From Phalacrocorax aristotelis (Eukaryota; Chordata; Aves; Suliformes; Phalacrocoracidae): a stretch of DNA of 64,000 bases. Of the stretch, positions 10,000 to 24,900 are shown one piece after another; position 1 is the first letter of the stretch, and every line of letters begins with the position of its first letter. The notes under the pieces were generated by a model. That model ran no database searches and was not told where the DNA came from. It saw nothing but the letters and a program-made list of their open reading frames with translations. The translations under genes and the position numbers were made by a program. The stretch spans positions 50,001 through 114,000 of the forward strand of contig NW_027441204.1 of assembly GCF_949628215.1 (NCBI RefSeq), in the 5' to 3' direction.

Positions 10000-12900
10000 T
10001 AGATTAGTTCATCTCCACCCCTGCGGTGGGCATCTGCTGCCCGACAGGAGTCCGCTGCCCTGTCCGTGTTGGCCTTCATGCGCGCTGCCAGGCGGGAGAA
10101 CGTCTGCCTGCTGGAAGTGCCCTCCAGGCTGAAGAGCTGCTCCAGTAAGGAAAGGCAGCAGCTCTGCTGCAGCAGCCAGGCTAGCCTCTTCCTCCTGCCA
10201 CACAAGAGAAAGTGATGGGCCCAGAGGCTCTAGCTGTACAGTGCTAAAGCGACCAGGGCGGGGGGCAAGCAGGGCGGTGGACAAGCCGGTTACACCTCCT
10301 CGGAGGAAAGGGGGCTGATGGAAGGAGGGCTGCTGGAGCAGAAGGCAGCAAACAAAGATGTGCCGCCGGGGGAAGCTGACCGCTTGAGAGGGCGTGTTGG
10401 CACTACGGCCTCAGGTTAGGTGTGGCCTCAAGACTGGGCTCAAGCAGCTCTGGGCCTGGATGCTTGGGACCAGGTGGGAAATGGCTCTTCCTCCCCTGGC
10501 TTCTCACTTCTGCTTCTTACCGGGCCTCCTGCGGAAGGGAGGCTGCTCTTCTGGCAACGTAAGCGGCACACTGCAACTTTTCCACCTGAGACTTGACCAA
10601 GGCTCCAACAGTGGTCCGGGGGAACTTCCTTTTGAGCAGGCTCAAAGCCTCCAGGATCATTTTCTTTGCCAGCTCCATGCGTCCCATACGATAGCAGACC
10701 TGCAAGGGAAAAGGGAAACGTCCCGATGGGGACCAGTGGCCCAAGAGACTGCAGGAATCTGCCAGTGGCTGCAGATGCCCCAGGGACATCCCCTGCAACT
10801 GGGGAAGGCGTCCAGCTCTGTCCCCCCGGAGATCCCGCCGGACCTCTCCGTCTCTTTACCTCCCCTTTGAGGCTGAAGAAGGTGGCCTCTTCAAAGCGGG
10901 CTATCACATTCGCTTTCTTGTCTACGGAGTTCCTCAGGACCTCCGCTTCATTCAGCTTCACGAGGGCCTTTGTGCAAGCACACAGAGAGCAGCAGGTGAG
11001 CGTGGGTGCAGAGCCCACAGCCAGCCTTGCCCTTCCCCCTTGCCTCTGGCGTCTGTCTTAAGAGGGCCTGTTCCTCCCCCTCGGTGATGCCCGCTCAAAC
11101 ACAGTCACACTGGCTCAGAGCGCAGGCACCACTGATCCTTCAGACCGCCTCCCTGCTAACGCCCCTTGTCCTAAGGGCACAGTGCCCTGTGCCTCTTGCC
11201 GCAGAAGAGGCAAAGCAGGGGAAGAAGTCAGGGTCTGAGCCCAGCGTTTCCCTTCTGAGGCCCCACAGAGGCATGCCCTGTTGCAACGGGGAAGTTGTCC
11301 TGCCCAGAGCCAGGCGACTGAGAGGACTCCGTGCACAGAGGGTGCTGGCAAGCAGGGCAACTCACCATGTCGCTGTTGGAGACATGCAGGTAGGCAGCCG
11401 CACACTCCAGAAGGTAGTAGAAGGCTCTGGCAGCATCACCCATTGCCATGTAGTGGCGAGCCAAAGGCACCAGCACCGATTCCACGATGGCTTTGCACTC
11501 ACAGGAGCATGCGCCGCTGTCCTTCCCATCGGCCTTGCTGGGCACCTCAGTTGTCTGTTCGCTCTTTGCCACAGGCCGCCCTGCCACACTAGTCAGAGGA
11601 CGGTTCCCAGGGGAAGAAGAGAGCAAAGAATACACAGGCATCACTTAGAGTGGTCTTTCTCCCCACACAGACGACAGAAAAAGCCCTTTGTTCAAAGCAG
11701 AGCGTGAGGCCACGGGCAGGCGTGACTCATGCAGGTGCTCCTCCCCTGCAGATTTTGCCAGCGCTGCTCGGTAGGAACTGGAAAGCAAGGGCTGCTCCGG
11801 TGACGTGTGACCATTGCCCTGAGCCCATGGGCTTCCTCAAGCACTCTCTCATCTCCATGGCCATCTCCTCCCAGCTCCCACCCCACAGACAGCCTCTTCC
11901 CTAAGCTACAGTCACAACCGGCAGCCAGATTCCCGAGTTTCCTTTGCCTCCTGTGGAGACCCTGTGCTCACTGGCTTCAAAAATAACCAAAACCTGGTCT
12001 GCTCACCCAAAATCCTCCCCCATGAAAGCCTGCTGCTGCCGCCGCAGTGCATCTTCAGCATCTGGCGAGAACACAGGGGGTTAGACACCTCCTCGCGTAC
12101 GCCGGGGTAAGAGCTGCTCTCCCTCTCCCAGCGGGGCTTGCAAGGATCCTTGCAAGGGTCCCAACACACTGAGGAAAGCCTGCAGTGGTCATCCTCACCT
12201 CCTGGGCTTGTCCCTAGCAGATCTACTCCCACCCGATCCCCAGCACACACCCCTGGGCTCCTGGAGGGCCCGGGCTGTGGAGCACGGCGCACAGCATACC
12301 CTCAGTGGCGTGGGTCCTATCCCTCTTCAGCTGCTCTCCTGCAAGCACCAAGGTCTCCCAGCTGCGTGAGTCGCCCTGGTCAGCAGAGCCCTGGCACCTC
12401 CCTCCATCCTGGGTGCTGGTGACGGCGAAGCGGTGGAAGGCAACAAACTCTCCTTGGCCGCAGCTCTTGCATTTGTGCGCGTGCCGCTCCAGGAAGGCGG
12501 CACACGTGCGGTGCAAGGCGACCCGCTGTCTCTTGGGCCACAGCTGGTAGGCAGCCTCCTGCAGCAGCACGACACGGAAGGCCAGAGCGCCAGACTGCTG
12601 CACCACGGTCATCCTCAGAGCGGGCGTCTCCACATCTGCAAGGCAAAGGGCCTTTGCATCAGCCCCAGCTGGGGCCAAGGCTCAGGGCCATCCCAGCCGG
12701 GACACCAAAGTCACGCCTTGGGGCGCACCCTCGGCAGCAAACCTGCACTGCTGCACACCGAGCCTTGCAGCACGGGGTGGAAGGGCCCACCTTGCCTTGC
12801 TTGACGCTAGCACGGCCCTGGGGACACAGTGCTCAGCTGCGCTCCAGGCAGCAGCTGGGGATGTTGCTGCCAGCCAAAGCGAGCCCTGGCCCGCGCTTTC

Positions 12901-15900
12901 TCCCTGCTCTTGGCAAGGCAGTCCCCAGCCTCCTGAGCTTCCCGCCCTGCTCCACAGGGGAATCAAAGCTGAGTGAAAGCCTGTCAAAGGGCCCGGGGCT
13001 CTCTGGAGGCCATCTTTGGTCTGGACGCTGCAGGCGGCCCGCAGAGGATGTCAGGGGTTCCACAAGCCCTCCTATGCCTGCGCTATAAGCAGCGCCTGGA
13101 GGCCGCGGAGCAGAGGCACTTGGGACGGCTGGTGGGAACTCCCCTCCACCACAAAGCTCGTGTGCTTTGAGATCGGCTCGTAAGATCTTTGCACAACCCC
13201 TCCTGAACAGCCATGCCTGCCTGAGCTCCACCCAGCCATCACCGGGGGCGGGGGCAGGGGGGGAGCGCACCATGCCCGGGGGAGCCCATCAGGACACAGC
13301 TGGGAGCTCCCTTGTCCACCTCACTGCTACCACTTACCGCTCTCCGCCTGCACAGAGGTGCCTGGCCTCTTGGTAGGATCTTGGACATCTTCTGGCACCT
13401 CTGTGTTTTTCAGCCACTTAAGGATGTTGTCCTTCACCAGCATGGTCAACACACAATTCACCTTGTGCCTCATGTCAGCCGGAAGGACGTGCAAGAGCAG
13501 CTGGGTGGTAAACACGGGCCCGATGACAGCCGCATACTTCAAAACGGTCTGCTTCAGCGGCTTTAGCTGGTCCAGCTGAGACAGCGCAATCTCTGCCAGA
13601 AAGAAGCAACACATCTCTCTCTCGCCTCTTCCCCATGCTCAGGCTGGAGAGTTTCAACACAGGAAACGGGGTAGATGTTGGCCTCCTCTCCTCGGGACTG
13701 CACCTGCTGGGCAATCGCAACCCAGGGCAGGCGTCTTCAAAATGGCTCCGCTCCTGCTGCAGCCACCGGCCACAAGGCCTGGGGAAAAGCGAGACGCTCA
13801 AACGCACGCTCCCCCACCAAGGGTGAGGAGGGCAGGACCCAGCAGGTCCATGCAGCCCATGATGCGCCCTACCAGGTCTGGAGTAGGTTTTTGCCCTACA
13901 GTGCGCACAGAGAACTTTCCCCAGCCCAGAGGTGGACTCGGAGCTCCACACAACGATTGTCTGAACGTGGCCAGACGATACTACTCCTTTCTTTTCCATT
14001 TCTTCCTGTTCTTTTTGGACAAAACCGCTTTACAGCAGGAATGCTTTAGCGTGACATTTCTTCCAGGATCATACAAATGGGGGTGGCTAGAGAGGAGGGA
14101 CACTCATCGACAGTTCCCAAGCTGAGAGGGTGACTCTGCAGCACACAGATGCCTAGCCTCCCTCTAGCTGATGCCCTGCGAAGGGGCCCCAGCACAGCTG
14201 CGAGCCGCCAGAGCGGCGCTCGGACCCTCACCTTTCAAGGTGACGGGCAGCACGGTGTTCTCCAGGTTCACGTCCGGTCTGATGGTGCAGACCCTGCCAT
14301 CACTCCCTGCGCTGGAGCTCGACGTTGCTGCAAGACAGTTTCCGCTGCAAGCGCGTCTTTCGGGACATGGTTTAGGAGGTGTTGGGCTGACAGTTGGACT
14401 TGACGATCTTAGAGGTGTTTTTCAACCTTACTGATTCTATAATGATTCTGTGAATGTAGAGCCCTCCCAAAGATGTTCTGCCTTCACACCAGCTTTCCCA
14501 AACAGTCTCCACAGCCAGGGAAATTGGGAAACTTCTATTACCATCCTTTTCTTCTGTGACCGGCACCCTTGTGGGGATTTTATGGTTTTGGATTCAAGAT
14601 TCCTGGGCCTGTCCCTCACCTCAAGCTGGGATTTGTTCTCAAGGGAGCTGCCCTATGGCCAAGGTAAATGACGGGCCCATTAGAATGCCTAAGAAACACC
14701 AGGATCAAATGTGCTCCGGAACAATTTCCCCCGCGTTTTAGCACCCAACTCCTGCCCCAAGAATTTAGGCCCCTCCAAGCCACCAGAAGTCGCTAGCCCC
14801 TGCTTTGGCTCACAACGGTAAGGCACGCAGGAGCCCACGCCTCTGCCAGGCCAAGTTCTGCACTGCTGCAAGATGTGACTCTGCCCAGATCCACGGGGGA
14901 ATGACGGGGCAAGACCGTGCCGCAGAGAATGCGCCACAGCAACGCGCTAGTCGGCAGCAAAGGTGCTTACCGATCAGGCTCTCCCAGCTGCCCTCTGCTT
15001 TTTCACCCCGCCTCCGGGTGTGGAACAAGAGCATGTCGTTGCGACGAAGGCAGCGCAGCAGCTCCTCGCAGTAATACGGGATCCCCAAGCTTCTTTGGAT
15101 CAGGAACCTGGACAGGGGCAGACCCAGCAATGAGCAGCACAAGGAAAGTAAGGTGGAACACCGTTCAGGGGGGCCGCGACTCCCTCGGGCATAACAGAGT
15201 AGCCAGCATCTCCGTCACAGCCACACCTCACTTTTGAAAGGGGCGCTGGCTTGGCCTTTTGGGCCCCCCTGAACCTCCAGCCTTGGCTGAAGTCCACGCC
15301 AAAAGAGAGGCGGACAATGCCCAAAGCACGGAGCAGCGAGCCCTGCCTTTCCTCTCCTCGGGAGCCTAGATCCTCCCTGGCAGCAGGATGGACCTCTGCC
15401 CCAGGGAATCTCCCCCACAGCCCGGCCACCTAGACCAAGGCCGTTTCGCACCCCAGACACGCTTGGCCTCGGCACTCTTCCTCCCTTCCTCCCTGCGCAA
15501 CAGCGAAGGGATGACACCTCCCACGCTCTGTGTCTGGGGAGTTGCCCGCTCTCAGCTCACACCTGCCAGGGCGAGGCATAACATGCAACCCCCGTGGGCC
15601 CAGTACTCACGGGAGCCAGTGATGCTTCTAGCCGCCCTGCGCTGCCTTTCCTGGGGCGTTGATGCCCTCCCATGCTCTGCATCGGTTCAAGCCCTCAGGA
15701 AGAGCTCCCCTGCCTCCCACTTACCTCGCTAGATCCCTGGAGATGCTGACCACTCCGAGGTCCTGGCAGACTTTCTGCACCACAGCTGAAGATTTCAGCT
15801 TGTCCAGATGACAATAGGTGATGTTCTGGGACATTGCGCTGTCTCCTGCGGCTTTGCAGAAGGCCTCTGTTCTCACATAGCCCGGGGCTAAGCTCATGAC

Positions 15901-18900
15901 CATGAAGCTGGAGACGTTTTGGAGCACGGGTGACACGATACTCCAGGAGGCAGGGTCGATGAAATGGGCATTGTCGATGACAAATATGCCAAATTCTCCT
16001 CCCATGACCTGAAAAAAAGCCAGGTTGTTCTGAGGGGAATCCGGTGCATTTTCAAGTGCCTTCCAGGGGAGGAGATTTACCCTCTGTCTCTTGAGAGGAT
16101 TCTCGGAAGTCTCTCCCCAACCCGTTCCCTGCTCAGATGCTGACTGGCTCGTAATTCCGTTGAGACTTTAAGGTCACGCCTAATGTCGCTTGCTCCGCAG
16201 AAGGAGGGAGCTTGGGCAAGGGAATGCGGAAGACGTCGTTCTTCCTCCAGGGAACATTGCTTTATGGGAGGGCGGGGTTGTTTTCCTTCTCTGACCAGGA
16301 GGACGGAAGGAGAAATGCTCACCTTCTCTAGCACTTTTGCCCACGTCGAGTGCAATTCCATTAGCCTTTGAGGTTCACACATCTTGCGAACCTTGTCCGA
16401 AACGGGAAACTGGCCAGGAAAAGCAGAGTCAGGGAGAAAGGTCACTCCGGGGCTAGGCACACCTCCCCACCAAGCAAGACCGCAGAGCAAACCACCTCTG
16501 CTGGCCTCAGCACCCTCCCTCTCCCCAGCACAGGGCCAAGAAGCCACAGTGGGGCTTCACCTGGAGCCTAAAGCAGAGGCCCTCTGCCCAGGGTCTCTGG
16601 CAGGCCTCTCGCTCTCACCTCGACAAAGAAAATGCCGTTGAGGAGGCAATAGCTGCTCTCTTCGATTATCCCTTCGAGCTTTGCCTGCAACACGCGCTCC
16701 TTGTCACTGCGCAGTTCACAGTCCTGGAGGCCCAGGGCTTTGGCCATCAGCTTACGGAGGGCAGAGAAGGACTGCCTCACGTTGACCTCTAGCAGTTCCA
16801 TCGCAACTACCCTGCCGTGCAAAAGCAAAAGGGACTGAGATCCCCAACAGCCCGAGCCTTCTAAGACCAAAGGGGTGGAGATGCCCTTGCAGGGGGCTCT
16901 TCAGCCACCCATCTCAAAGTGCTTCCCAGAGAAGCCCGCGCTTTTCACTCCTCGTACGAGAAAGGGCACACAGGGGCAGCTGGTGCCAAGCCACTGGCAG
17001 AGCCAGGTCCGGACCCTGTGTCTCGGCAGCGCCAGCCCAGGTCTCGCTACTTCCCCCCTGCACAGGAACTCACAGGGCTCAGAGGCAAGGATGGAGCAAG
17101 TGGTGAGTTTGCCTTTGGGCTCCAGACCTTAGTACTCTGCCTCCCAGAGCACAGGAAGGCTTTTCTGCCCCAGTGCTCCTTCTGGGAAACAGGTAGAGGG
17201 CAAGCAGAGCTTCTGAGCTGGCCACCCTGCTGTCTGTTGCGTCTGGAGCCAGATGCAAAGCACTGAGCCTGGGCTCTTCCCGACTATCCGTGCCTGGCCC
17301 AGAGGTGAAGGAGGAAAGGCTGTGGCTCAAGAAGCCGCCTCCAACTCCCCAAAGAGGCAGAGGTGGGAGCAGGGCACGCAGGAGCTCCTAAGGAGTGTCT
17401 CCAGGAGGCTTTTTCAGGCCTCTGCAGTCCAAGAGCCAAACGCACTGGCAGAGGGGCTGGAGTGTTCCACGGTTGTCAGGGGATGGGCAGGGGCAGTGTC
17501 CCAAAGCTACAGGTCAAAAACCTGTACCTGTGGCCAGCAGCCTGGCCTAAAGAGGCCAGTTCAGCAAGTAAGTGGCTCTTTCCGGAGCCCATCGTGCCCT
17601 CAAATGCCAGGATGTGGCTTTGCCCAAAATCCTTATAGGCTTTCAAGCAGCTGACAAAAAGGTCAATCTCCTTCTCCCGACCTGTGAAGACACACAAGGA
17701 AACGAGCTGCTGGGGGTGCTGAAAAGCAAAGAGACGTCCCTTTTGCTGCCACCCTCCACCGCAGTTTCCCTCCCCACCACCACATATAACATGACAGCCT
17801 GCCTACACCCAGGCCTCCTTCCATCAAGGCACCAAGCGATTAAAGGCATCCCGAGCGTCCTGATGTTTCCGTATCTACACCCAGATGCTGCCAGGAAAGG
17901 AACTCTGAGGAGTACAAGGGCGAGAACCCACAAACACTCTCCGTCAGTCTGGCAGAAGGAAACCTCTCTCCTGAACCCAAAGACAAGGATCAGCTTAGCC
18001 CCCGGGCTTGAGCAGCTCCATAGTAGAAAGGAACCTTCCTACCAGGTCTGGAGCACGGCGGGGAGCACCAGGCACCTCACCCTGCTTTCCACCCCAGAGA
18101 TATCAAACAAATAGGGACGAACCAGGCAGCACTGCCTTAGGGTCGCTGCAGGCAGCACCATCCCTGGCAAAAGCTTCTCCCTACCCAGCGTGGCACTAAG
18201 CGCTACCAAGGGGAAGAAAGTGGCGTTCAGAAGAGCACGGCGTTCTCCACCTACCCAGCAAGGGAGCGTACTCTGACCTCTCCTTGGTGAGACTCATGTC
18301 AAGTATGCTAGAAGCAGGGGAAAAGAAAACACAAGTCAATGAGGTGGGGAGAAGCCAGGGGACATAGAGAAGCAGCCTGGCGTGGAGGGGCAGGACGTGT
18401 TCCTCGGGTACCGGCTTTTCTTTTGAGCAGCGTGTCACCCCCTGCACGCTCCCCCAGCCAAAGTTCAAGCTGCACGCTAGGACAGCTTCAAGCATAAAGA
18501 AGCCCAACGACCGCAGCAGGGTGGGAGAACGTATCGAGAGTTCATCACCATGGGCCAAACCCAGAGAACTCGGAGACACGTGAAAGAAGCCAGGGTGTGC
18601 TGTTGCCTAGCAGACAGCTTTACCACGTTGGCCAAGAAAAACAAGTGTCTTGGAAAGGAGGACTTGTGTCCCTGAACGGGTTGGGATGCCAAGTACCTGG
18701 CACCTTTGCCTCAAGTCTTCCTGTAGTTCAAAGAGATGGCAATGTTAACATTCAAACCGTCACCCAAAGAGAAGGGCAAATCCTGGCCCAGAGGAAGAGC
18801 TGAGATTTCAGCAGGAAGACATGAGGAAGAGTGTCCCAATGGTCCACCTTTCCCCATGGGAACCAGACTGGCCCAAAGCTTCCTGCTCGGAAGCAGCTGG

Positions 18901-21900
18901 GACAAAAAACTCCTTGGGTCAGCATTACCAGGGCACATGGTGGAGCAAGCACAGCACGGAAAGCACAGTCGAAAGCCATTTGGGCAGAGCCTGCAAGGCC
19001 ACCTTGCATCTACCCAGACAGAAGAATCTTCCCAATCCCTGTGGCTTCACTCCCGCTCTCTCAGCAGCAGGAGGCAGCACGGGAGAGGGGCAAAAAGCCT
19101 CCCACGCCAGGGCTTCTGACCATCTCAGCAACTGGGAAGGCAGACCAGCTTGGTCTCTCGCTGCACAACTCCTCTTTCTCGCCGAGGCTGCACCCTTGGT
19201 GCCACCGTCCCTTCATCCAGCCCTCTCAGAGGACACTCACCTCGCCTTGGTGACTCCCACATATTGATAGATAGTGCCAGGACGGATAATGCCTTTCATT
19301 TTTCTCTCTGGCAGCTCCTTGAAGTAGTAAGGGGGCAGCCGAGAGGCGGCATAAGTCGCTGCATCACAGGACACCAGCCCAGGGTAGCACACCATCATCC
19401 GGGATGCCAAATTCACCTTCTGGCCAAGGACTGCCAGGGAGAGAGACAGAGAGAGAGCACGCGTTGATGTACCTGTGCCACCAGCCCCGCGGCGCCCTGC
19501 CACGCCAAGGGCTGCCTCCCCTCTGGCACAGGCCAACGCCACAGCGGGGTCAGCAGAACCCAGGGGAACAATCGGCCATGGAGCCCGTTCTCCCACCCCG
19601 GGCCAGGACCAGCACCGCCTGGGCCGTTCCTGAGTGGCTGCTGGGCAAGCCCTCTCCCAGCCCGCCTTCCTCTTCCAGACTGCTGTGCTTAAGCAGGCCC
19701 AGGCCAACCTTCCGCGCCTCAGGCACACGCCTCCTACCTGTGTATTCATTCCTCAGAGGGTGGCCGGTGATGCCGCAGAACACCATCCCGCTGGTAACGG
19801 CAACGGACACTGCCCTGGCACACAGGGAAACAGCGCAGCTTCAGCAGCGCCCCACGCACAGTCCTGCCCGCCCAGCTTCATCCCCTCCCGCACCTCCCCT
19901 CGGCCCTAGCCTGGGCCACCTGCCATCCTGCCCTGCCAGCACGGGCCTTGGGGGCCTGGAGAGCTCAGGGACGCAATATACGTGCGTTGCAAGGGACAAG
20001 GGACATGGGCAGAGTTTTGGACACTTCCCCTGAGGCCTCTTTCCCTGAGATGCGACCGGCAGAAGGCCACGGCCCTCTCGTGAGCAAAGAGGGAGGGAAG
20101 AAGGCGCCCACAGCGTCACCACCTGCGGTGACAGAAACTTGAGATCAGGTGGTTGGGCCCCAGCCCTGTTCATGGGCCAGTTGCTCGGAAGGGCCTGTCT
20201 CTGGCACTGAAGAGCCTCTCGCCCTCGTGAGGGCTCGTTCCGGTGCGAGGGCTAGCACGGTGTGCTTGGAGGGGCTCTGCCTGGCTGCCATGGGCCTCAG
20301 CCATGGCTCGCCTGCCACCTCTCAGGGCACTGCTTCCTTCCTGCCAGGGACGAGGGAGGGCAAGCTAGAAGGCACGTCTCTTTCGGGTAAGCCCCCTTGC
20401 ACTGTCCTAGGCACCCGGCACACCCACGCCCCCTGCCACATGCTCACTTTTTTCCCCCAAACATCGTCGAGAAGGAGTTGAAGATCTGAACAGCGCTCTG
20501 CAAGGCGTGCAGGCTCTTGTAGGGCAGCTTTTCTCCAATGAGTCCAAACACACAGAGGAACGTGCAGCCCTGCCAAGGACAGAAGCGGCACATCTTGCTA
20601 CAATGCCTCAGAGGGAATCACCCCCTCTTGCTCACCGACCACCCTCTCGGGCTGCGGGGAGGCGATTGCTCACGCACACACTCACTTTATCGCACAGGAG
20701 GACTTTGTTGACTTCGCCCTTGTGAGGAGAGAGGATTTCTAGCAACATCCTGCTGGCACTGTGGAGGAACTCAAAGACTTCTGCTGTGCTGATGATATCT
20801 GCAGACAACTGCAGGTGGACAAAGAGGCTGGTGACTGGCCGTAGCTCAGAGAAGAGGTCCAGCGGCAGTCTGTCGTCAAGCTGGAAGACAAGAGCACACG
20901 GGCTTCACCAGCCTGCTCTCCCACGGGCTTACTGCCCACACCAGATGCCGAGGGAGAGCAGGCGTACCGGCAATAGCCTGCCGGTACTACTGGAGGAAGG
21001 GGGGAAATCCTCCTCTCCGTGCACATGGCGGGCAGGCTTCACCAGCCTGCGGCAGGCAGGTACCGAACCATAACACAAATGACAAAGGAGGACAAGGCAC
21101 ACAAAGGAGGACAAGGCACGCACTGGTGCAGCCCGGGTGCCCCTTGGCTCAGTTTGCCCATGTTCTTGTCTCAGGGTGCATTTTCTTTGGTTTTCTCTTC
21201 TCCTGAGAACTCCATCTGTGCAATGCACCTCTTTTCTGCCCGCCAAAAATGCAGCCCCAGCAGTGGTGGCCTGGACGTACCTTCCTGAGAGCAGCTTCTG
21301 GTATGTACTTCCGAAACATCTCCACCAATTTAGGACGGTTGGACAAGACACGAGTAGGCCTCATGGCACCTGAGGAGAGAAAACGCAGGTGGTCGCTCGA
21401 AGGATGGCACTAGGAGGTGTTGGAAAGCAGGGGCTGGCACTGGAAACGGGGGAGAAAGAGTCTTCTGCCTTTGCTCATGTTGCCACCTGCTGACACTCAG
21501 GGCAGAGCTGTCCCCTGGAAGGAGGAGGCGGCAGCGGCAGCAGTGACTGCCCCAGCTGATGCACAGGAGGGACAAAAGCAGGGGCGCTAACTGAAAGGGG
21601 GAAGAGGGCTGGGGTGGTTCCCCTCTGGCCCCTGAAGCAGCCAGGCCCCACCTTTGCAGGCAATCACAGAACAAGGTGAAGTTGGCACGCACCTTCCCCT
21701 TCCAAGCGGTGGCTCAATGGGTGTCGTACAAGCTTGCGCAACGCTTCTTGGCGTTCTGACCGAGACATCTGATCCATGCCCGTAACCTGAAGACACACAG
21801 AATCAGAGAACTGCCACTGGCCGCCCCAGGACTCCAGGGGACAGAGCCTGCCCTCACCGTCACTGCCCAGAAAAGGGGAGAACAAGCCCACCTGGCTGGA

Positions 21901-24900
21901 TGGGACAGCAGTGCTTCCTCAGAAGCACCGGAGCCGGGCAGGCATCACCCAAGCATCCCCCAGCTGTCAGCAACAGCTCCGTGACCCACACAGGACATTG
22001 CTGGTGGGGCCAAAAGCCTGCCAGTGCCTCCCGACCCCTCAAACCAAGCAAGCCCAGCACACAGTTACCCCTGAGATGGAGGGACAACACCTTCAGCTGC
22101 CTGCCCATGTTCACTGCTACAATTCTCCCCACGCTCGGCGCCTCAGCCTTCTGACACCTCCCTCCTTCATGTCCAGGCCCAGGTCCTCACAATGGCTCGA
22201 GACGCCGTCCCATCCACCTACCTTCACAGCTCTTTTGCCTGCAAGATGCTTGGTCCTGAGCCGGTGCTGCTCACAGAGCTCCCAGGAGGTGGCCGAGAGG
22301 ACAACATCACCCGGGTTTGCAAGCTCATGGGCCTCACAAACTTCATGCAGGGCCTGGCCACAGATACAGAAGTACCGCCAATCCCTGTCTCCAAAAACCA
22401 CAAGGCTCATGGGCGCTGCAGAGATCCCTGGGGAGAGAGAGCGGGAGAAGCAAACTGACACGGAGAACATTTTGAGCTCTGCGCTCCCCAGCATCTCAGC
22501 TGTTCAGAACCTAATCTGAAGCCCAGCGGGGAGGCGGCCATTATGGAGGGGGAGGACATCCTCCGTCCTCCTCGGGGGATACTGACACGGCTCCATGAAA
22601 CAGGTGTCCAGAAATAGACAAACAAATTTGGCATTGGCAAGGCGTTGAGAGTGCCGGGCATCTTACCCAGCTGCCTGCCTGCCCCAGAAGCCCAGCAAAC
22701 CAGCGGGCTTGATCACCACCTGCTGCGTTTACACGCAGGTAGGCTGTAGCTGTCTGCTGGAGAAAACCTAACAGCCTGCAAAAGCCCTTCTCCCAGCCGT
22801 GAGCAAAGCAGTTCCCTTTTGCTCTTTGTGAAAGGCAGGGGAGAATCCAGCAGGGGAAAGGATGCAAAGCTGCCCCCGCCTGAAAAAAGGAAAGGGTAAC
22901 TACCTCCCGCAGACACCCGCGCTAAAGCAGACATGCAAAGACCCTAATACTTGATCTGACACCCGCTCTGCCTTAGGCTTAAGCTTCCTCTGCGTCTGGA
23001 AACGCATGCAAGACCAGCAGTCCTGGTCTCCCGTCCCTGCTCCGACTACCGCTGGCCCCTTGAATGCTCACAGGAGATGCTTTCCTTTGGCACTGGCCCC
23101 AGCAGGGATCCCCGCATTCCCTGCCCGGGAGAAGCACCCTGTGGCGCGTGAGAGTGCCACGCATCTGCGCCTGGCACAGCGCCCGTACCTATCTTCAGTC
23201 GGACCTTCTGACCCACGGGCGTGTCACGACTCCCATACTTCTTCTGGATCTGCCGGCTACATTGCAGCACCAGGCTGATGGTCTTAGCCAGCTCCCGGTG
23301 CGATGTTCTCCACAGCACCAGCACAGCATCCCCTGGGGAAAGCGAGGGAAAGTGAAGGCTCTGCCGAGACCTGCCTCTCCCCACACTCCACTCGGTGGCA
23401 TAAGCGGGCCGACGTGCTGAGGAAGATGGGCTCGTGGCAGGGCGTTGCCCGGGAGGACCACACCCTGGGCACCGGGACACCTCTCCTCTCCCGGGCCAGC
23501 CACAGCAGCAGCCAGACGGCAGCAGCAGCACCCCCTGCCCCGAGCGCTCCTCTGCAGCTGCAGCACGTCAGGGACTCCTCCTCCCCTCGCAGCCCGGCAG
23601 CCCAAGCTCTGCCATCACCAGGGCCTCCCTGCCCCTCACCAGCACCCCGACACACACCTTTGGCTCTGCTTTATAGCTTTATATATGTGCTTTATATGTG
23701 CGTGCTTCCTTGCCCCCGCCCGCAGCACAGGGCCCCGCAAGAGGGGACCGAGTGAGGGGAGCCACAGCCCTTGGCCAAAGCCAAGGCAGCCCCGGGGGGA
23801 AAGAAAGAGGAGCCTGGAGAAAGGGCACTGCGGGGGGCGTGCGTGCATGGCCAGAAAGCTGGCTCAAGGTGCTGCACAGAGCCTCTTGCGAAGGAGAGCA
23901 CGGCAAACGGCCGCCACAACAGCTAAATGCTGCAGACCCGTACACGTGGGCATCGTTGTCCAAAGTACATACCGGCAAACTTCAAGATGTCTCCACCAAA
24001 AGTCAGCACCTCTGTGGACAGAGGGAAGGAAAGGAGGAGTCATGTGGCCACCTTCTTGCAGAAGGCACAGAGCAAGCCCCTCTGCCGGGACAGGAGCACC
24101 TGGGCGCGGGCGCCCCGTGGGGCACAGCTCAGGAAAGCACCACTCCGGCCTGCCTCCCCGCCTCACAGTGGCCACAGCCCTGGTACCCGCGCAGCACGCA
24201 GGGAGGCAGGGCCTCGGGACGCCTCCAAAGCTGGGAAGGCTGGAGGCCAGAAGGAGCCTCTGCGGTCCACCTGGTCCAACCCCGCTGCTCAAGCAGGGCT
24301 GCACAGAGCCAGCTCCCCAGGACAGCGGCTAGATCGCTTCTGAATAGCTCTGAGCAGGGAGACTCCACAGCCTCCCTGGGCAACCTGTGCCAGCGCCCAC
24401 TCACCCTCACAGTCAAAAAGTGTTTCCTGATGTACAGAGGGAAACCTCCTGTGTTTCAGGGCGTGCCCGTGGCGTGCCCTCTGGTCCTGACACTGGGCAC
24501 CACTGGAAAGAGCCTGGCTCTGTCCTCTTTGCACCCTCCCTCAGGTTTTAGACACATTCCCAAGATCCCCCCCGAGCCTTCTCTTCTCTAGGCTAAACAG
24601 TCCCAGCTCTCTCAGCCCTTCCTTGTAGGAGAGATGCTCCAGAGCCTTCAGCATCTTTGACCACACTCTTGCTTTTACTCTACAAGTGCTGCCAAAGGGG
24701 TGGCCGCAATGTGCTCACAGTCAGCTCAGAAGGGTCAAGATGTCCCCTGCGGAAAGGGGCTTGTGAGGGTCTCTCACACACCCCCACACGCTCGTGCGCG
24801 CACACAGACACGCGCACAAACGCGGACGCCAGTGCCAGCATCCTCCAGTCGCTCGCACGCTGGCACTTGCTGGATGCCCTCAGCCTGCTCTGGGCCCTAA

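Noticed and set aside
23434-24591. Plus-strand ORFs of about 295 codons across 23445-24591
   Set aside because: They run antisense over cyclase exons 3 and 4, their introns and a CR1 fragment; composition-driven shadows.
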